From positions 372,001-436,000 of the forward strand of contig NZ_BMDP01000002.1 of NCBI RefSeq assembly GCF_014635845.1: a stretch of DNA of 64,000 nt, in the 5' to 3' direction. A program made the position numbers and the translations under genes. Of the stretch, positions 34,477 to 43,988 are shown piece after piece. The stretch is from Oxalicibacterium solurbis (GTDB lineage Bacteria; Pseudomonadota; Gammaproteobacteria; Burkholderiales; Burkholderiaceae_D). Position 1 is the stretch's first letter. Each line of letters begins with the position of its first letter. The notes under the pieces were generated by a model, which had not been told where the DNA came from, did no database searches, and saw only the letters and a program-made list of their open reading frames with translations.

Positions 34477-35253
34477 ATGGCTGCCTTTGAAACCTGTCGT
34501 GTCCTCAGCGTCCATCACTGGAACGACACACTGTTCTCCTTTACCACCACGCGCGAACCGAGCTTCCGTTTCGAAAGCGGCCACTTCGTGATGATCGGCC
34601 TGCCGATCGACGGCAAGCCGCTGATGCGCGCCTACAGTATCGCCAGCCCATCGTGGGAAGAGCATCTGGAATTCCTGTCGATCAAGGTGCAGGACGGCGC
34701 GCTGACCAAGCATCTACAGAATCTGAAGGTCGGCGACGAAGTGCTGGTGGGCCGCAAGCCGACCGGCACGCTGGTGATTTCCGATCTGCTGCCGGCCAAG
34801 CGACTGTTCCTGTTCGGCAGCGGCACCGGCTTGGCGCCGTTCATGAGCATCATTCGCGATCCGGATACCTACGAACGTTTCGAACAGGTGGTGCTGGTGC
34901 ATGGCACGCGTCTGGTCAGCGAGCTGGCCTATCGCGACTTCATCGCCGACGAACTGAAGCAGATCGAAGGCCTCGGCGAAGAGATCGCTGCCAAGCTGCT
35001 GTACTACCCGACCGTTACGCGTGAGCCTTTTCACAATGAGGGCCGCATAACGACTGCGATCTCGACCGGCAAGATGTGCGAGAGCCTCGGCATCGATCCG
35101 ATCAACCCGCTGACCGACCGTGCAATGATTTGCGGCAGCCCGGAAATGCTGAAGGATACTGCGGGCGAACTGGACAAGCTGGGCTTCGAAGTTTCGCCGG
35201 GCATCGGCCAGCCGGGAGACTATGTGATCGAGCGCGCCTTCGTCGAACGCTGA
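34477..35253 (+). CDS. fpr: Ferredoxin--NADP reductase
   Basis: 258 residues, the usual length for the proteobacterial class I FPR. FAD-binding RAYSIAS (about residues 49-55), NADP-binding GSGTGLAPFMS, and CGSPEML near the end. The start at ATG 34477 is set by family length; the frame extends upstream to 34414. It moves electrons between NADPH and ferredoxin or flavodoxin in the cytosol. Followed by a terminator. Confidence 0.92.
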   Translation: MAAFETCRVLSVHHWNDTLFSFTTTREPSFRFESGHFVMIGLPIDGKPLMRAYSIASPSWEEHLEFLSIKVQDGALTKHLQNLKVGDEVLVGRKPTGTLVISDLLPAKRLFLFGSGTGLAPFMSIIRDPDTYERFEQVVLVHGTRLVSELAYRDFIADELKQIEGLGEEIAAKLLYYPTVTREPFHNEGRITTAISTGKMCESLGIDPINPLTDRAMICGSPEMLKDTAGELDKLGFEVSPGIGQPGDYVIERAFVER

Positions 35254-35668
35254 TCGCCGCGCCGCAAGGCGCAGATACTGATAGAAAACGCCGCCGTGTC
35301 ATCGATACGGCGGCGTTTTTCTTTGCGCCTTTTATGTCGTTTTCTTGCGGTTTCTCCTGCTGCTTTTTCTGCCGCTTTTCCTGCCGTTCCGGTGTCATGC
35401 GCAGTGCCATGAACAGTGCTATGAACGATGCCATTTGCACGGCGGAAGAAGCATACGATTCTTCACAATACTTTACCTTGCGGAAGCCCGGATTTCCTTG
35501 CCTCGCTGGGAGGGACTCGCTATCGTTACGGCGACTGCCAAAGCGTGATTCAAGACGTGCATTCAGATGTGAACTAAAACGTGAATCAGGGCTTTGATTC
35601 GTATGCGCAGGCATGCGAATCAGCTGCGGCAAAACATCTATCGATACCTCTTTCGAGCCGATTCATCC
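35254..35668. other. Intergenic region between fpr and macA with terminator and small repeats
   Basis: 415 bases without a supported gene. After the fpr terminator it holds a degenerate 12-base triplication at 35396-35431 (ATGCGCAGTGCC, ATGAACAGTGCT, ATGAACGATGCC) and, before macA, repeated GTGATTC/GTGAATC-like words. The macA promoter must lie here. Confidence 0.45.
35288..35320 (+). terminator. Rho-independent terminator after fpr
   Basis: Ten-base stem ACGCCGCCGT / ACGGCGGCGT (35288-35297 and 35307-35316) ending in a run of five T. Confidence 0.88.
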
Positions 35669-37249
35669 ATGAAACCATCCGTGCTATTCGAGCCATCCGC
35701 ATTGCGCCACCGGCTTTTCAATCGCTACACGATCGCCGCCGTGCTGATCGTGCTGATTGCCGTATTCGGTTACCGCGCCTGGCACAAGGCCTACGGCAAG
35801 AAGGATGCGCGCGAAACCTATCAGACCGCGCAAGTCGAGCGCGGCGATATCGAGGATGTCGTCACGGCGACCGGCACCGTGCAGCCGTTGGAGTTCGTCG
35901 ACGTCGGCGCGCAGGTGTCGGGCCAGTTGAAGAAGCTGCACATCGAAGTCGGTTCCGTCGTGAAGGAAGGCGATCTGCTGGCCGAAATCGATCCGACCGT
36001 GTTCCTCGCTAACGTCGATGCGCGGCGCGCCAACCTGCGCAACCAGCAGGCGACGATGAAGGACAGGCAGGCGCAATTGACATTGGCCGAACTGCAGTAT
36101 CAGCGCCAAAAGAACCTGATGGTAGCCGACGCGACGACACGCGAATCGCTGCAGACTGCGGAAGCATCGCTGCGTTCGGCACGTGCGCAGATCGAGGCAT
36201 TGCAGGCGCAGATCGAGCAGACGCAATCGAGCTTGCGCGCCGATGAAGCCAACCTGAATTACGCGAAGATCTATGCACCCATGTCCGGCACCGTCGTCTC
36301 GTTGACTGCGCGCCAGGGACAGACGCTGAATGCCAACCAGTCGGCGCCTATCATCCTGCGCATCGCCGACCTGTCGACGATGACGGTGCAGGCGCAGGTG
36401 TCGGAAGCGGAAGTCGGCAAGCTGTTCAAGGACATGGATGTCTATTTCACGACGCTGGGCAGCCAGGGGCGTCGCTGGTACGGTGCGCTGCGCAAGGTCG
36501 AACCGACGCCGACCGTCACCAATAACGTGGTGCTGTACAACGCGCTGTTCGACGTTGCCAACCGCAACCTGTCGCTGCTGCCGAGCATGACGACGCAAGT
36601 CTTCTTCATCGCCGCGACGGCAAAGGATGCGCTGCTGGTGCCGACGGCGGCCGTCACGTTGTCGCGCGGCACCGGCCGCAAGGGCCAGCGCAAGCCGGGC
36701 GCTTCCGGCCAGGCGGGCGAGGCGACGAAGAAGCCGGGGCAGGCAAAGCCCACGCAATCGGCACAATCGACTCCGCCTGAAGACCCGCTGGCCGGCATGT
36801 CGCGCGAAGAGCGTCGCGCAGCGCTGGAAAAGATGACGCCGGAACAGCGCGCTGCCTATCGCGAGCGCCGCAAGGCAGCGCGCGAATCTGTGCAAGACGG
36901 GCAAGCCGCCGCAGCGACGGATGGCCATGCCGACATCGTGAAACAGCCGCGGCCAGGAACGGAAACTGCCGAAACGGATGACGCAGGTGGCGGCGGCTTT
37001 ACCGACCAGAGCACCGCGCGCCGGACGCGCCAGGGCACGGTGAAAATCATCGATGCCGATGGCCAGATCGAACAGCGCACCGTCGAAGTGGGCGTGACCA
37101 ATCGCGTGCAGATGCAGGTGGTGAGCGGGCTGAAGGAAGGCGATGAAGTGATCGTCGGCCTGAAGCTGCCGCCATCGGCCGCGCATGCGCAGAACGGCGG
37201 CGGTGCGAAGACATCCGGACTTGGCCAGGCGCCGCGAGGCATGCGCTGA
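35669..37249 (+). CDS. macA: MacA-type periplasmic adaptor with a long insert
   Basis: 526 residues of the HlyD/MFP family. One TM at about 20-36, a biotinyl-lipoyl half-motif ([24 protein letters not shown]), a coiled-coil hairpin at about 115-195, the second lipoyl half ([12 protein letters not shown]) and beta-barrel. At about 331-455 there is a Gly/Gln/Arg-rich insertion with the helical segment [20 protein letters not shown], followed by the membrane-proximal domain; normal MacA is about 370-400 residues. Its stop overlaps the ATG of the ABC transporter gene. Start 35669 is preferred over 35594. Confidence 0.9.
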   Translation: MKPSVLFEPSALRHRLFNRYTIAAVLIVLIAVFGYRAWHKAYGKKDARETYQTAQVERGDIEDVVTATGTVQPLEFVDVGAQVSGQLKKLHIEVGSVVKEGDLLAEIDPTVFLANVDARRANLRNQQATMKDRQAQLTLAELQYQRQKNLMVADATTRESLQTAEASLRSARAQIEALQAQIEQTQSSLRADEANLNYAKIYAPMSGTVVSLTARQGQTLNANQSAPIILRIADLSTMTVQAQVSEAEVGKLFKDMDVYFTTLGSQGRRWYGALRKVEPTPTVTNNVVLYNALFDVANRNLSLLPSMTTQVFFIAATAKDALLVPTAAVTLSRGTGRKGQRKPGASGQAGEATKKPGQAKPTQSAQSTPPEDPLAGMSREERRAALEKMTPEQRAAYRERRKAARESVQDGQAAAATDGHADIVKQPRPGTETAETDDAGGGGFTDQSTARRTRQGTVKIIDADGQIEQRTVEVGVTNRVQMQVVSGLKEGDEVIVGLKLPPSAAHAQNGGGAKTSGLGQAPRGMR

Positions 37250-39252
37250 TGGATGCAGTCGCCAACAGCGGGCCATTGCCGCCTGCGCAGTCCGGACAGG
37301 CTGAGGCGCGCCGGGAAGATCGGACGCCGCTGATCGAACTGCGCGGCGTCACCAAGACTTATCGCAACGGTGGCCTTGAAGTCGAGGTGTTGCACGGTAT
37401 CGACCTGAAGATTTACGAAGGCGAATTCGTTGCCATCATGGGCGCGTCGGGTTCAGGCAAATCGACGCTGATGAACATCCTCGGCTGCCTGGATAGACCG
37501 ACGACCGGGCAATACCTGTTCATGGGGCGCGACGTCTCCGGCTTCAGCAGCGACGAACTTGCACTGCTGCGACGCGACGATTTCGGCTTCGTGTTCCAGA
37601 GCTACAACCTGATCCCGTCGGCCAGCGCGACGGAAAACGTCGAGGTGCCGGCCATGTATTCCGGCATGCCGCCGGAAAAGCGCCATGCGCGTGCGCACCA
37701 GTTGCTGGAAGAGCTGGGGCTGGGCGATCGCACGCATCACCGGCCGAACCAGCTGTCGGGCGGCCAGCAGCAGCGCGTTTCCATTTCGCGTGCGCTGATG
37801 AACGGCGGCCGCATCATCCTCGCCGATGAGCCGACCGGCGCGCTCGACAGCAAAAGCGGCGCCGACGTGATGAAGCTGCTGTCCGATCTGTCGCAGCGCG
37901 GCCATACCGTATTGCTGATCACGCACGCGCGCGAAGTGGCCGATCATGCGCACCGGCTGATCGAGATCAAGGACGGCAACATCCTGTCCGATCCGGGGCC
38001 GTCGCCTGCGCCGCTGGAGCAGGCGGCGTTCACGCGGCCGGTGACGGCCGGCGTGGCATCGCGGCTGGCGGATATTCTCGAAGCGGCGAAGATGGCATTG
38101 CGCTCGCTGCGCGCCAATATCTTCCGCTCCATCCTGACGCTGCTCGGCATTGTGATCGGCGTCGGTTCGGTAATCGCGATGCTGGCGATTGGCGACGGCG
38201 CCAAGGCGGTAGTGATCGAACGCATCAGCGCAATGGGATCGAATTTGCTGCTGGTACGCCCCGGCGCGCCGAACCAGCGCGGCTTCAATTCGACGGCGAC
38301 GCTGGTCGTCGAAGACGTACGCGCGATCGACGAATTGCCGAATGTGCTGGCTGCGGTGCCGGAACAGAACAGTTCGGCCACGCTGCGTTTCGGCACGTCG
38401 GACGTCTCGACATCGATCAACGGCACCTCGGCCAAGTTTCCGCTGGCGCGGCAATGGCCGGTCGCGGAAGGCTCCTTCTTCAGCGAGGATGACGAGGCGA
38501 ACTACGCCGCTGTCGCCGTGCTGGGCAAGACGGTCGCCACCGGCCTGTTCGGCGACGAGAATCCGGTCGGCGAATTCGTGCTGATCAACAATCTGTTGTT
38601 TCAGGTGGTTGGCGTGATGTCGGAACGCGGTGCGTCGCCGATGGGCAGTGATCAGGACGACATCGTCTTCGTGCCGTACGCGACCAGCAGCCTGCGGCTG
38701 TCCGGTCAGCGCTTTCTGCGCAACGTGACCGTCGCGGTGGAAGACGTCGACCGCATCGACGATACGCAGAACGCCGTCGACAAGTTGCTGAACGAACGCC
38801 ATGGCGTGGTCGATTACCGGATTCGCAACATGGCATCGATCATCGAGACCACCGAGCAGACGCAGAATACGCTGACCATCCTGCTTGGTTCCATTGCCGC
38901 GATTTCGCTGCTGGTCGGCGGCATCGGCGTGATGAACATCATGCTGGTCTCGGTCACCGAACGCACGCGCGAGATCGGCATTCGCATGGCGACCGGCGCG
39001 CGCGAGAGCAACATCATGCAGCAGTTCCTGATCGAGGCGATGGTGGTGTCCGCGCTCGGCGGTGCGATCGGCGTCGTCGGTGGCCTGGCGACGGCTGCCA
39101 TTATCGGCGCCTTTGGCACGCCGATCGCGTATTCGGTGACGCCGGTACTGCTGGCCTGCGGCTGTGCATTCATGACCGGATTGGTGTTCGGCTACCTGCC
39201 GGCCAAGAAGGCGGCGCAACTCGATCCGGTGGTCGCGCTGGCGGCCGAATGA
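37249..39252 (+). CDS. macB: MacB-type ABC transporter, fused ATPase-permease
   Basis: 667 residues. An N-terminal ATPase with Walker [10 protein letters not shown], signature [10 protein letters not shown] and Walker [13 protein letters not shown]; then TM1 at about 293-315, a large periplasmic domain, and three C-terminal helices with the FtsX-like [20 protein letters not shown]. With the upstream adaptor and the downstream outer-membrane factor it forms a MacAB-TolC-type efflux or secretion pump for peptides, macrolides or siderophores; the substrate is not evident. It overlaps macA and abuts the next gene. Confidence 0.93.
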   Translation: MDAVANSGPLPPAQSGQAEARREDRTPLIELRGVTKTYRNGGLEVEVLHGIDLKIYEGEFVAIMGASGSGKSTLMNILGCLDRPTTGQYLFMGRDVSGFSSDELALLRRDDFGFVFQSYNLIPSASATENVEVPAMYSGMPPEKRHARAHQLLEELGLGDRTHHRPNQLSGGQQQRVSISRALMNGGRIILADEPTGALDSKSGADVMKLLSDLSQRGHTVLLITHAREVADHAHRLIEIKDGNILSDPGPSPAPLEQAAFTRPVTAGVASRLADILEAAKMALRSLRANIFRSILTLLGIVIGVGSVIAMLAIGDGAKAVVIERISAMGSNLLLVRPGAPNQRGFNSTATLVVEDVRAIDELPNVLAAVPEQNSSATLRFGTSDVSTSINGTSAKFPLARQWPVAEGSFFSEDDEANYAAVAVLGKTVATGLFGDENPVGEFVLINNLLFQVVGVMSERGASPMGSDQDDIVFVPYATSSLRLSGQRFLRNVTVAVEDVDRIDDTQNAVDKLLNERHGVVDYRIRNMASIIETTEQTQNTLTILLGSIAAISLLVGGIGVMNIMLVSVTERTREIGIRMATGARESNIMQQFLIEAMVVSALGGAIGVVGGLATAAIIGAFGTPIAYSVTPVLLACGCAFMTGLVFGYLPAKKAAQLDPVVALAAE

Positions 39253-40773
39253 ATGCAAATGAACATGAAAGACATCCACAAAAATATGTGCAATGACATG
39301 CGTGATGACGAGCGTGATGGCATGGTCGGCGGCATGTGTGATGAAATGAGAGCCGCGACCGGCACGCCGGCCATCTTTCGTCGCTTGCGCCTGAGCGTTG
39401 CGCTGGCAGCCATGCTGACGCTGAGCGCTTGTGCGCATCGTTTCGATACCACGCATCCCGACGTGCCGTTGCCGGCCACTTGGGCCGAAGCTTCGCCGGG
39501 CGAGGCGCAATTGCAACGAGACTGGTGGCGCGGTTTCGATTCGACGGAGCTGAGCGGCCTGATCGATGAAGCGCTGGCCGGCAGCCCGGATTTGCGCATT
39601 GCGCTGGAACGCGTGACGCAGGCCGAGATTGCCGCACGCAGTGCCGGTGCATCGCTGTTCCCGCTGATCACACTGAGCGCCGATACCGGTACCGGTTCGG
39701 TCAAACCGGGCGGCGTCAACGATGCGGGCTGGAGCAAGCGCGAATCGTCGGGCGCGGGACTGGCTATCGATTATGAAGTCGATCTGTGGGGACGCGTCGC
39801 CGCGCAGGCGAGCGGTGCGCGCGCATCGCTGGATGCCACGCGCTACGATCTGGAAACGGCGCGGCTGACGCTGACGACTGGCGTTGCCAATGCCTACTTC
39901 CAGGTGCTGGCGCTACGCATGCGCCTGCAGATCGCGCAAAACAATCTGGCGATTGCGGAAAAGCTGTTCAACATCGTCGAAGCGCGCTATCGCTATGGCG
40001 CGGCATCGGCGCTGGACGTCAGCCGTCAGCGCAGTACGGTACTGGCGCAGCGCGCGACCATTCTGCCGCTGCAGGTACAGGAACGCCAGGCGGTCAGTGC
40101 CCTGGCCATCCTGCTCGGACGCCAGCCGCAGGCCTTGCAGGTTGCCGGGCAGGATCTGGATGCGCTGACGGTGCCGGCAGTCGGCGCGGGTTTGCCGTCG
40201 ACGCTGCTGCTGCGTCGCCCGGATCTGGCCAGCGCGGAAGCGCAGCTATACGCCGCCGATGCGAATGTCGCGGCTGCACGCGCAGCCTTGCTGCCGACGA
40301 TTACGCTGAGCGGCACGGCCGGCTCGTCGAGTGCCGCGTTGCTGTCGCTGACCGATCCGGCCTACAGCATCGGCATCGCGGCATCCATCGTGCGTACGCT
40401 GTTCGATGGCGATCGCCTCGGTCAGCAGGTCGAGTTGAACGAATCGTCACGGCGTCAATTAGTCGAAAGCTATCGCAGTGCGATTCATTCTGCGTTGAAG
40501 GAAGTCGACGATGCGCTGGGCAATGCCGAACGCAATCGCAATCAGGAACAGGCGCAGGTCGAAATTCGCGAGGAAGCGCAGCGTGCATTGCAATTGTCCG
40601 AATTGCGTTACCGCGAAGGGGCCGACGATCTGAACAGCCTGCTCGATGCGCAGCGTACTTTATTCAGTGCAGAAGATCAGTTGGCGCAGCAGCGCCTGCT
40701 GCGCCTGACCGGCACCACCGATTTGTTCAAGGCGCTGGGCGGTGGCTGGAGCCGTCCGACGGTACAGCAATAA
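39253..40773 (+). CDS. NodT-family outer-membrane efflux lipoprotein
   Basis: A TolC-like outer-membrane factor with two repeats (e.g. GVANAYFQVLALRMRLQ and SYRSAIHSALKEVDDALGNAERN). A signal with lipobox LTLSAC is preceded by an odd Met-rich N-terminal stretch (MQMNMKDIHKNMCNDM). ATG 39253 follows the macB stop directly, but ATG 39346 gives a normal lipoprotein signal and may be the true start; neither has a clear ribosome site. It completes the MacAB tripartite pump. Confidence 0.85.
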   Translation: MQMNMKDIHKNMCNDMRDDERDGMVGGMCDEMRAATGTPAIFRRLRLSVALAAMLTLSACAHRFDTTHPDVPLPATWAEASPGEAQLQRDWWRGFDSTELSGLIDEALAGSPDLRIALERVTQAEIAARSAGASLFPLITLSADTGTGSVKPGGVNDAGWSKRESSGAGLAIDYEVDLWGRVAAQASGARASLDATRYDLETARLTLTTGVANAYFQVLALRMRLQIAQNNLAIAEKLFNIVEARYRYGAASALDVSRQRSTVLAQRATILPLQVQERQAVSALAILLGRQPQALQVAGQDLDALTVPAVGAGLPSTLLLRRPDLASAEAQLYAADANVAAARAALLPTITLSGTAGSSSAALLSLTDPAYSIGIAASIVRTLFDGDRLGQQVELNESSRRQLVESYRSAIHSALKEVDDALGNAERNRNQEQAQVEIREEAQRALQLSELRYREGADDLNSLLDAQRTLFSAEDQLAQQRLLRLTGTTDLFKALGGGWSRPTVQQ

Positions 40774-40779
40774 CTGCGG

Positions 40780-42075
40780 TTATGCGTTGGTCTGCGGTGC
40801 CTGCGGCATCTTGTTGCGCGCGATCCGCCATGCAGTACCCAGCAGCAGCGTAACGGCAAGGCTGGGAAGCGCGGAGCCGAGTTGCGGCCACCATGCGGGG
40901 CAGATATGGAAGACGGCGATGCCCGTCAGCCAGATCGCAACTGGAACCGTGTTGATCGGGCGTTGCGTGGCTTCTCCCTGCATCGCCAATTGCGACACGA
41001 TGACGCCAAATAACGGCACGAAGACCGAGCTCAGCATCAGCAGGAAGGGCTCGAGTCCGTGCATAGGCAGCACCAGCGCGCATGCGGTGGCGGCGGCCGC
41101 CAATGCGATGCCCCAGCTGCGGATGCCGATGCGGCTGTGCAGAAAGTTCAGCGAAACCGAGCCGGAGTAGACGTCGCCGTAGGCGTTGTCCATTTCATCG
41201 ATCAGGATCAGACCGAGCGCGACCAAGCCGCCTTGTGCGAGCAGGATGGTTGCCAGCAGATCTGCATCCGGTGCGGTGGTGCTGACGATCAAAACGCCGA
41301 GCGCGTGGCACCATATGTTGGCGATCGCGAAGCCCAGCCAGGTGCCGCGGAAGGTGCTGGTGCGGCTCTTGCCGTAGCGCGAAAAGTCCGCGACCAGCGG
41401 CAGCCACGATACCGGCATCGCCATCACCAGATCGATACCGGCCAGCAGCCCCATCGAACCGTCGCCGGGCTTGTTCCAGAAATCCTGCAAGCCGTTCGCC
41501 TGTGCTTTCAGCAGGAATTGCCAGCTGATCCAGAGCAGCGACAGGATCACCAGCGGCAGGCCGAAACGGCCGACGAAGCGCCGCACCAGGCCGATCATCG
41601 AGCCGGTTGCCAGCGCGATCAGCAGCAGTCCCCAGAACAACGCTGTGGCATATGGTACCCAGGCGACTTCGAGGCCGAAGATACCCTTGATCAGCGCCGT
41701 CGTGCCGTCGCGCATGACGACCAGTTCGAATGCGCTCCAGCCGAGCAGCTGGACGATGTTCAGCACGACCGGCAATCTGGCGAAGGAGCTGCCTAGCGTC
41801 TGGCACATCAGAGCCGGACTCGGCAGGCCGCGTTCGCAGCCGATCTTCGCTACCCATGCCAGCAGTGCCGCGCCGAGCAGGGAGCCGGTCAGGATGGCGA
41901 CGACGGCGGCACGCGGCCCCAGTGCGGTGCCGAGGAAGGCGCCGATCTGCATGACCAGCAGGCCGACGCCGAGGCTGAACCAGAGGGCGGCATGATCGCG
42001 GAACGAGAAGACGCGCTCGGACAAGGCGACCGGCGTAAAGACGGAAGGAGTGGAAGAAGATTCTGGCAAGGCCAT
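40780..42075 (-). CDS. cytX: NCS1-family permease, probable hydroxymethylpyrimidine transporter CytX
   Basis: A 431-residue NCS1 permease with about twelve hydrophobic segments and the family stretch MAMPVSWLPLVADFSRYGKS. It belongs to the codB/cytosine-purine family. A TPP riboswitch lies just upstream (about 42135-42222, same strand), which supports transport of the thiamin pyrimidine precursor (HMP), the role given to CytX. It is convergent with the efflux operon end seven bases away. Confidence 0.87.
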   Translation of the reverse strand: MALPESSSTPSVFTPVALSERVFSFRDHAALWFSLGVGLLVMQIGAFLGTALGPRAAVVAILTGSLLGAALLAWVAKIGCERGLPSPALMCQTLGSSFARLPVVLNIVQLLGWSAFELVVMRDGTTALIKGIFGLEVAWVPYATALFWGLLLIALATGSMIGLVRRFVGRFGLPLVILSLLWISWQFLLKAQANGLQDFWNKPGDGSMGLLAGIDLVMAMPVSWLPLVADFSRYGKSRTSTFRGTWLGFAIANIWCHALGVLIVSTTAPDADLLATILLAQGGLVALGLILIDEMDNAYGDVYSGSVSLNFLHSRIGIRSWGIALAAAATACALVLPMHGLEPFLLMLSSVFVPLFGVIVSQLAMQGEATQRPINTVPVAIWLTGIAVFHICPAWWPQLGSALPSLAVTLLLGTAWRIARNKMPQAPQTNA

Positions 42076-42134
42076 CGTTGTCTTTCAAGGATGGCAGGTC
42101 GGCTGATGCGTCGCGAGCGCCGTATGGCGGCCGG

Positions 42135-42222
42135 CATGCTTTCCTGCGCGAGGATTACCTCAATCAGGTTCAACGGGTATTTCTCACCCGCGCAATGACT
42201 ATGCACAGGACCCCGAGCGAAT
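42135..42222 (-). promoter_or_regulatory. TPP riboswitch (THI element)
   Basis: Read on the minus strand, it has GGGGTCC, then GGGTGAGAAATACCCG, TTGAACCTGAT and CTCGCGCAGGAAAGC, matching the conserved core of the thiamin pyrophosphate aptamer (CTGAGA, ACCCG, GAACCTGAT, AGGGAAG) with small variations. It lies about 60 bases before the cytX start. Confidence 0.9.
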
Positions 42223-42349
42223 TCGTGTTTGGCGAAGGGCGCTACTTTGAGCCAAAACGCGCCGGCAGGCAAGCGGCGATGCCGGGCCGTGAAGAGTATG
42301 TGGGTGATGCGTCGGAAAAAACCGACCGAATGACGAAGAGCTACTCAAG

Positions 42350-42464
42350 AAAAGAAAAAGCCGGACCGCCAAATGTGAGGGGAGGCGGTCCGGCCAAAAA
42401 CAGCAGCAAAGAAAAGCAACAGCACAACAGCAGAAAGCCGCGGTGGCGAATGTCGGCAAAGCAA
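42350..42464 (-). ncRNA. Candidate SOS-controlled small transcript
   Basis: Between the LexA box and the terminator at 42354-42394 lie about 70 bases of pyrimidine-rich sequence with no ATG-started frame, giving a possible RNA of about 100 bases. No similar RNA is recognised. Short frames with TTG starts encode hydrophobic, Leu/Phe/Cys-rich peptides (for example LSAVVLLLFFAAVFG), so a small membrane peptide is an alternative. The call is inference from the box plus terminator layout. Confidence 0.35.
42354..42394 (-). terminator. Rho-independent terminator downstream of the LexA box
   Basis: Eleven-base stem GCCGGACCGCC / GGCGGTCCGGC (42360-42370 and 42384-42394), followed on the minus strand by CTTTTTCTTTTC. 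No annotated gene precedes it on that strand. Confidence 0.8.
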
Positions 42465-42494
42465 CAATATACTGTATGAAAACACAGTATATTG
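42465..42494. promoter_or_regulatory. LexA (SOS) box
   Basis: Two perfect 11-base arms, CAATATACTGT and ACAGTATATTG, around the spacer ATGAAAAC. The core CTGT-N8-ACAG (42472-42475 and 42484-42487) is the LexA consensus of gamma- and betaproteobacteria, here with symmetrical TATA flanks that could also provide a -10 element. Confidence 0.8.
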
Positions 42495-42540
42495 CCTGCG
42501 ACCGGAAAAGTCACGTTTTCCGTTTTCGGGCGCCAGAAAG

Positions 42541-42570
42541 CAAAAAGCCGCATGGCAGATGCCATGCGGC
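42541..42570 (-). terminator. Rho-independent terminator of the PhnD-like gene
   Basis: Stem GCCGCATGGCA / TGCCATGCGGC (42547-42570, tiny loop), followed on the minus strand by TTTTTG. Confidence 0.88.
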
Positions 42571-42589
42571 CGGAAAGGAAGCGGAGGGA

Positions 42590-43405
42590 TTACAGGCCGA
42601 GGCGGGCGGTGGCTTCGCTCATGACGGCATCGTTCCATGGCACGAAGCCGGTCATGTTGATTTTCGCCAGTGCGGCACGGCCGGCATCGTTGTTCGACAG
42701 GTCAAGTAAAAGTGTACGCAGTTTCTCGCGATCGGATTCACTCAGCTTTTTGGAGACAACGAATTGCTTTATAGGGATCGGCTTGGTTTCCGCCAGGATG
42801 CGGCCACCCTTGTCGACCCAGCCTTTGGCGACCTTGGCCGAGCCAGTGACGCCGGCATCGACGAAACCATTTTCGATCATGAACGGTACGGCATCCTGAT
42901 AGCGGGTCGCGGTGTAGGCGCGTTCAGGCTGCTGGAATCCCAGTTCCTTCAGTGCGGCGGTGAACATCGTGGTCGTGATCGATTCGATCGACGGCACGCC
43001 GATCTTCTTGCCGCGCAAATCCTGCATCGATTTCAGCGGCGAATCCTGCTTCACCATCACGTGCGCGTGGTAGTTGGTGTAGCCCTTGGCCGTTGCCAGG
43101 CCTTCGTAGCCGTCCTTCTTCACGGCCAGCAGGCCGACATGCGCGGGGTGAATGAAGGCCAGGTCGTACTTGCCTTCAGCCAGTCCTTTTTCCAGCGTGG
43201 CGTACTTGTCAACGCTCTGCACGCGGACGTTCTGCTTCAGTTCCTTCGACAGCAGCTGCAGCAACGGCTTGTAGCGTTCGCTGGCGGGGCCGCCATCCTG
43301 ATAGGTCACACCTTCGTTGACTGCCAGCACCAGATCCTGTGCCGCGGCCGAACCGATACCGGCAACCAATACCGTCGCCGTCAGAAAAGTCCTGATTAAT
43401 TTCAT
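42590..43405 (-). CDS. PhnD-like phosphate/phosphonate-type ABC substrate-binding protein
   Basis: 271 residues with signal peptide MKLIRTFLTATVLVAGIGSAAA (cleavage about residue 22) and a periplasmic-binding-protein fold of the PhnD/PtxB type: GKYDLAFIHPAHVG, then DLRGKKIGVPSIES, SITTTMFTAALKELG, and FVDAGVTGSAKVAKG. No permease or ATPase gene accompanies it, so it is an orphan binding protein whose ligand is unknown. ATG at 43403-43405 has TTGGAGCGACAC upstream. It has its own terminator. Confidence 0.87.
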   Translation of the reverse strand: MKLIRTFLTATVLVAGIGSAAAQDLVLAVNEGVTYQDGGPASERYKPLLQLLSKELKQNVRVQSVDKYATLEKGLAEGKYDLAFIHPAHVGLLAVKKDGYEGLATAKGYTNYHAHVMVKQDSPLKSMQDLRGKKIGVPSIESITTTMFTAALKELGFQQPERAYTATRYQDAVPFMIENGFVDAGVTGSAKVAKGWVDKGGRILAETKPIPIKQFVVSKKLSESDREKLRTLLLDLSNNDAGRAALAKINMTGFVPWNDAVMSEATARLGL

Positions 43406-43590
43406 GTGTCGCTCCAAGTATCTTTTTATTAGGTAATGCTTGTTGGGAGTGAATGTTACATTAATCAGCTAGCGAGAGAAGAGATTTTCTTGCTGCATAT
43501 CAGCATGTTTGTTTTCCGCAAAAGAACGGCGCGCCGGCGGAAAACGTCGGCACGCATGGGAAAGCGACAATGGCAGGAAATACGGAATTG

Positions 43591-43616
43591 CCTCGTCGTA
43601 TAGACGAGGTCTTTTT
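43591..43616 (+). terminator. Plus-strand terminator-like hairpin with no recognised gene upstream
   Basis: Stem CCTCGTC / GACGAGG (43591-43597 and 43603-43609) followed by TCTTTTTGC. Both neighbouring genes are on the minus strand, so the plus-strand RNA that would end here is unknown. Confidence 0.55.
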
Positions 43617-43654
43617 GCATTTTCTATTTACGGAGACGAGACGATAGCGAAAGC

Positions 43655-43813
43655 TTAGATATGTCCCGTCAGCAGCATGATCAGCAGGATCACGACCAGC
43701 AGTCCGGTGATGCCGCTTGGTGCGTAACCCCAACTGCGGCTATAGCCCCAACTGGGCAGTGCGCCGACCAGAATTAGAATCAGAATGACAAGAAGAATGG
43801 TGCCGAGCGTCAT
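43655..43813 (-). CDS. DUF3309 small membrane protein
   Basis: 52 residues: MTLGTILLVILILILVGALPSW-type first helix, a short SWGYSRSWGYAPSG loop and a second helix GLLVVILLIMLL. This is the layout of the DUF3309 family of tiny inner-membrane proteins. ATG at 43811-43813 follows a strong AAGGAGG. The function is unknown. Confidence 0.85.
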   Translation of the reverse strand: MTLGTILLVILILILVGALPSWGYSRSWGYAPSGITGLLVVILLIMLLTGHI

Positions 43814-43988
43814 GATGCCTCCTTTGCCGAATGTTGCCGGGTGGCGTTTCGATCGTATCAAGTCCAGCATAGAGGGGGCAGGACAACGGCATCTGTACGC
43901 TGCCGAACACTGCCGTTTCGTGGAAAACGGCACAATGTAGTGACATCTTTTCTGACAAAACGGGGTTTCGACAAACCGAGGAGGCGCC

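Larger units (their letters stand above)
42076..42589. other. 514-base regulatory gap between cytX and the PhnD-like gene
   Basis: No supported protein gene. It holds, from high to low coordinate, the terminator of the PhnD-like gene, a LexA box, a pyrimidine-rich stretch of about 100 bases ending in a second minus-strand terminator, and the TPP riboswitch of cytX, each listed separately. Confidence 0.7.

Noticed and set aside
37453-39516. 687-codon minus-strand frame opposite macB
   Set aside because: Shadow of macB; His/Arg/Gln-rich with no domain.
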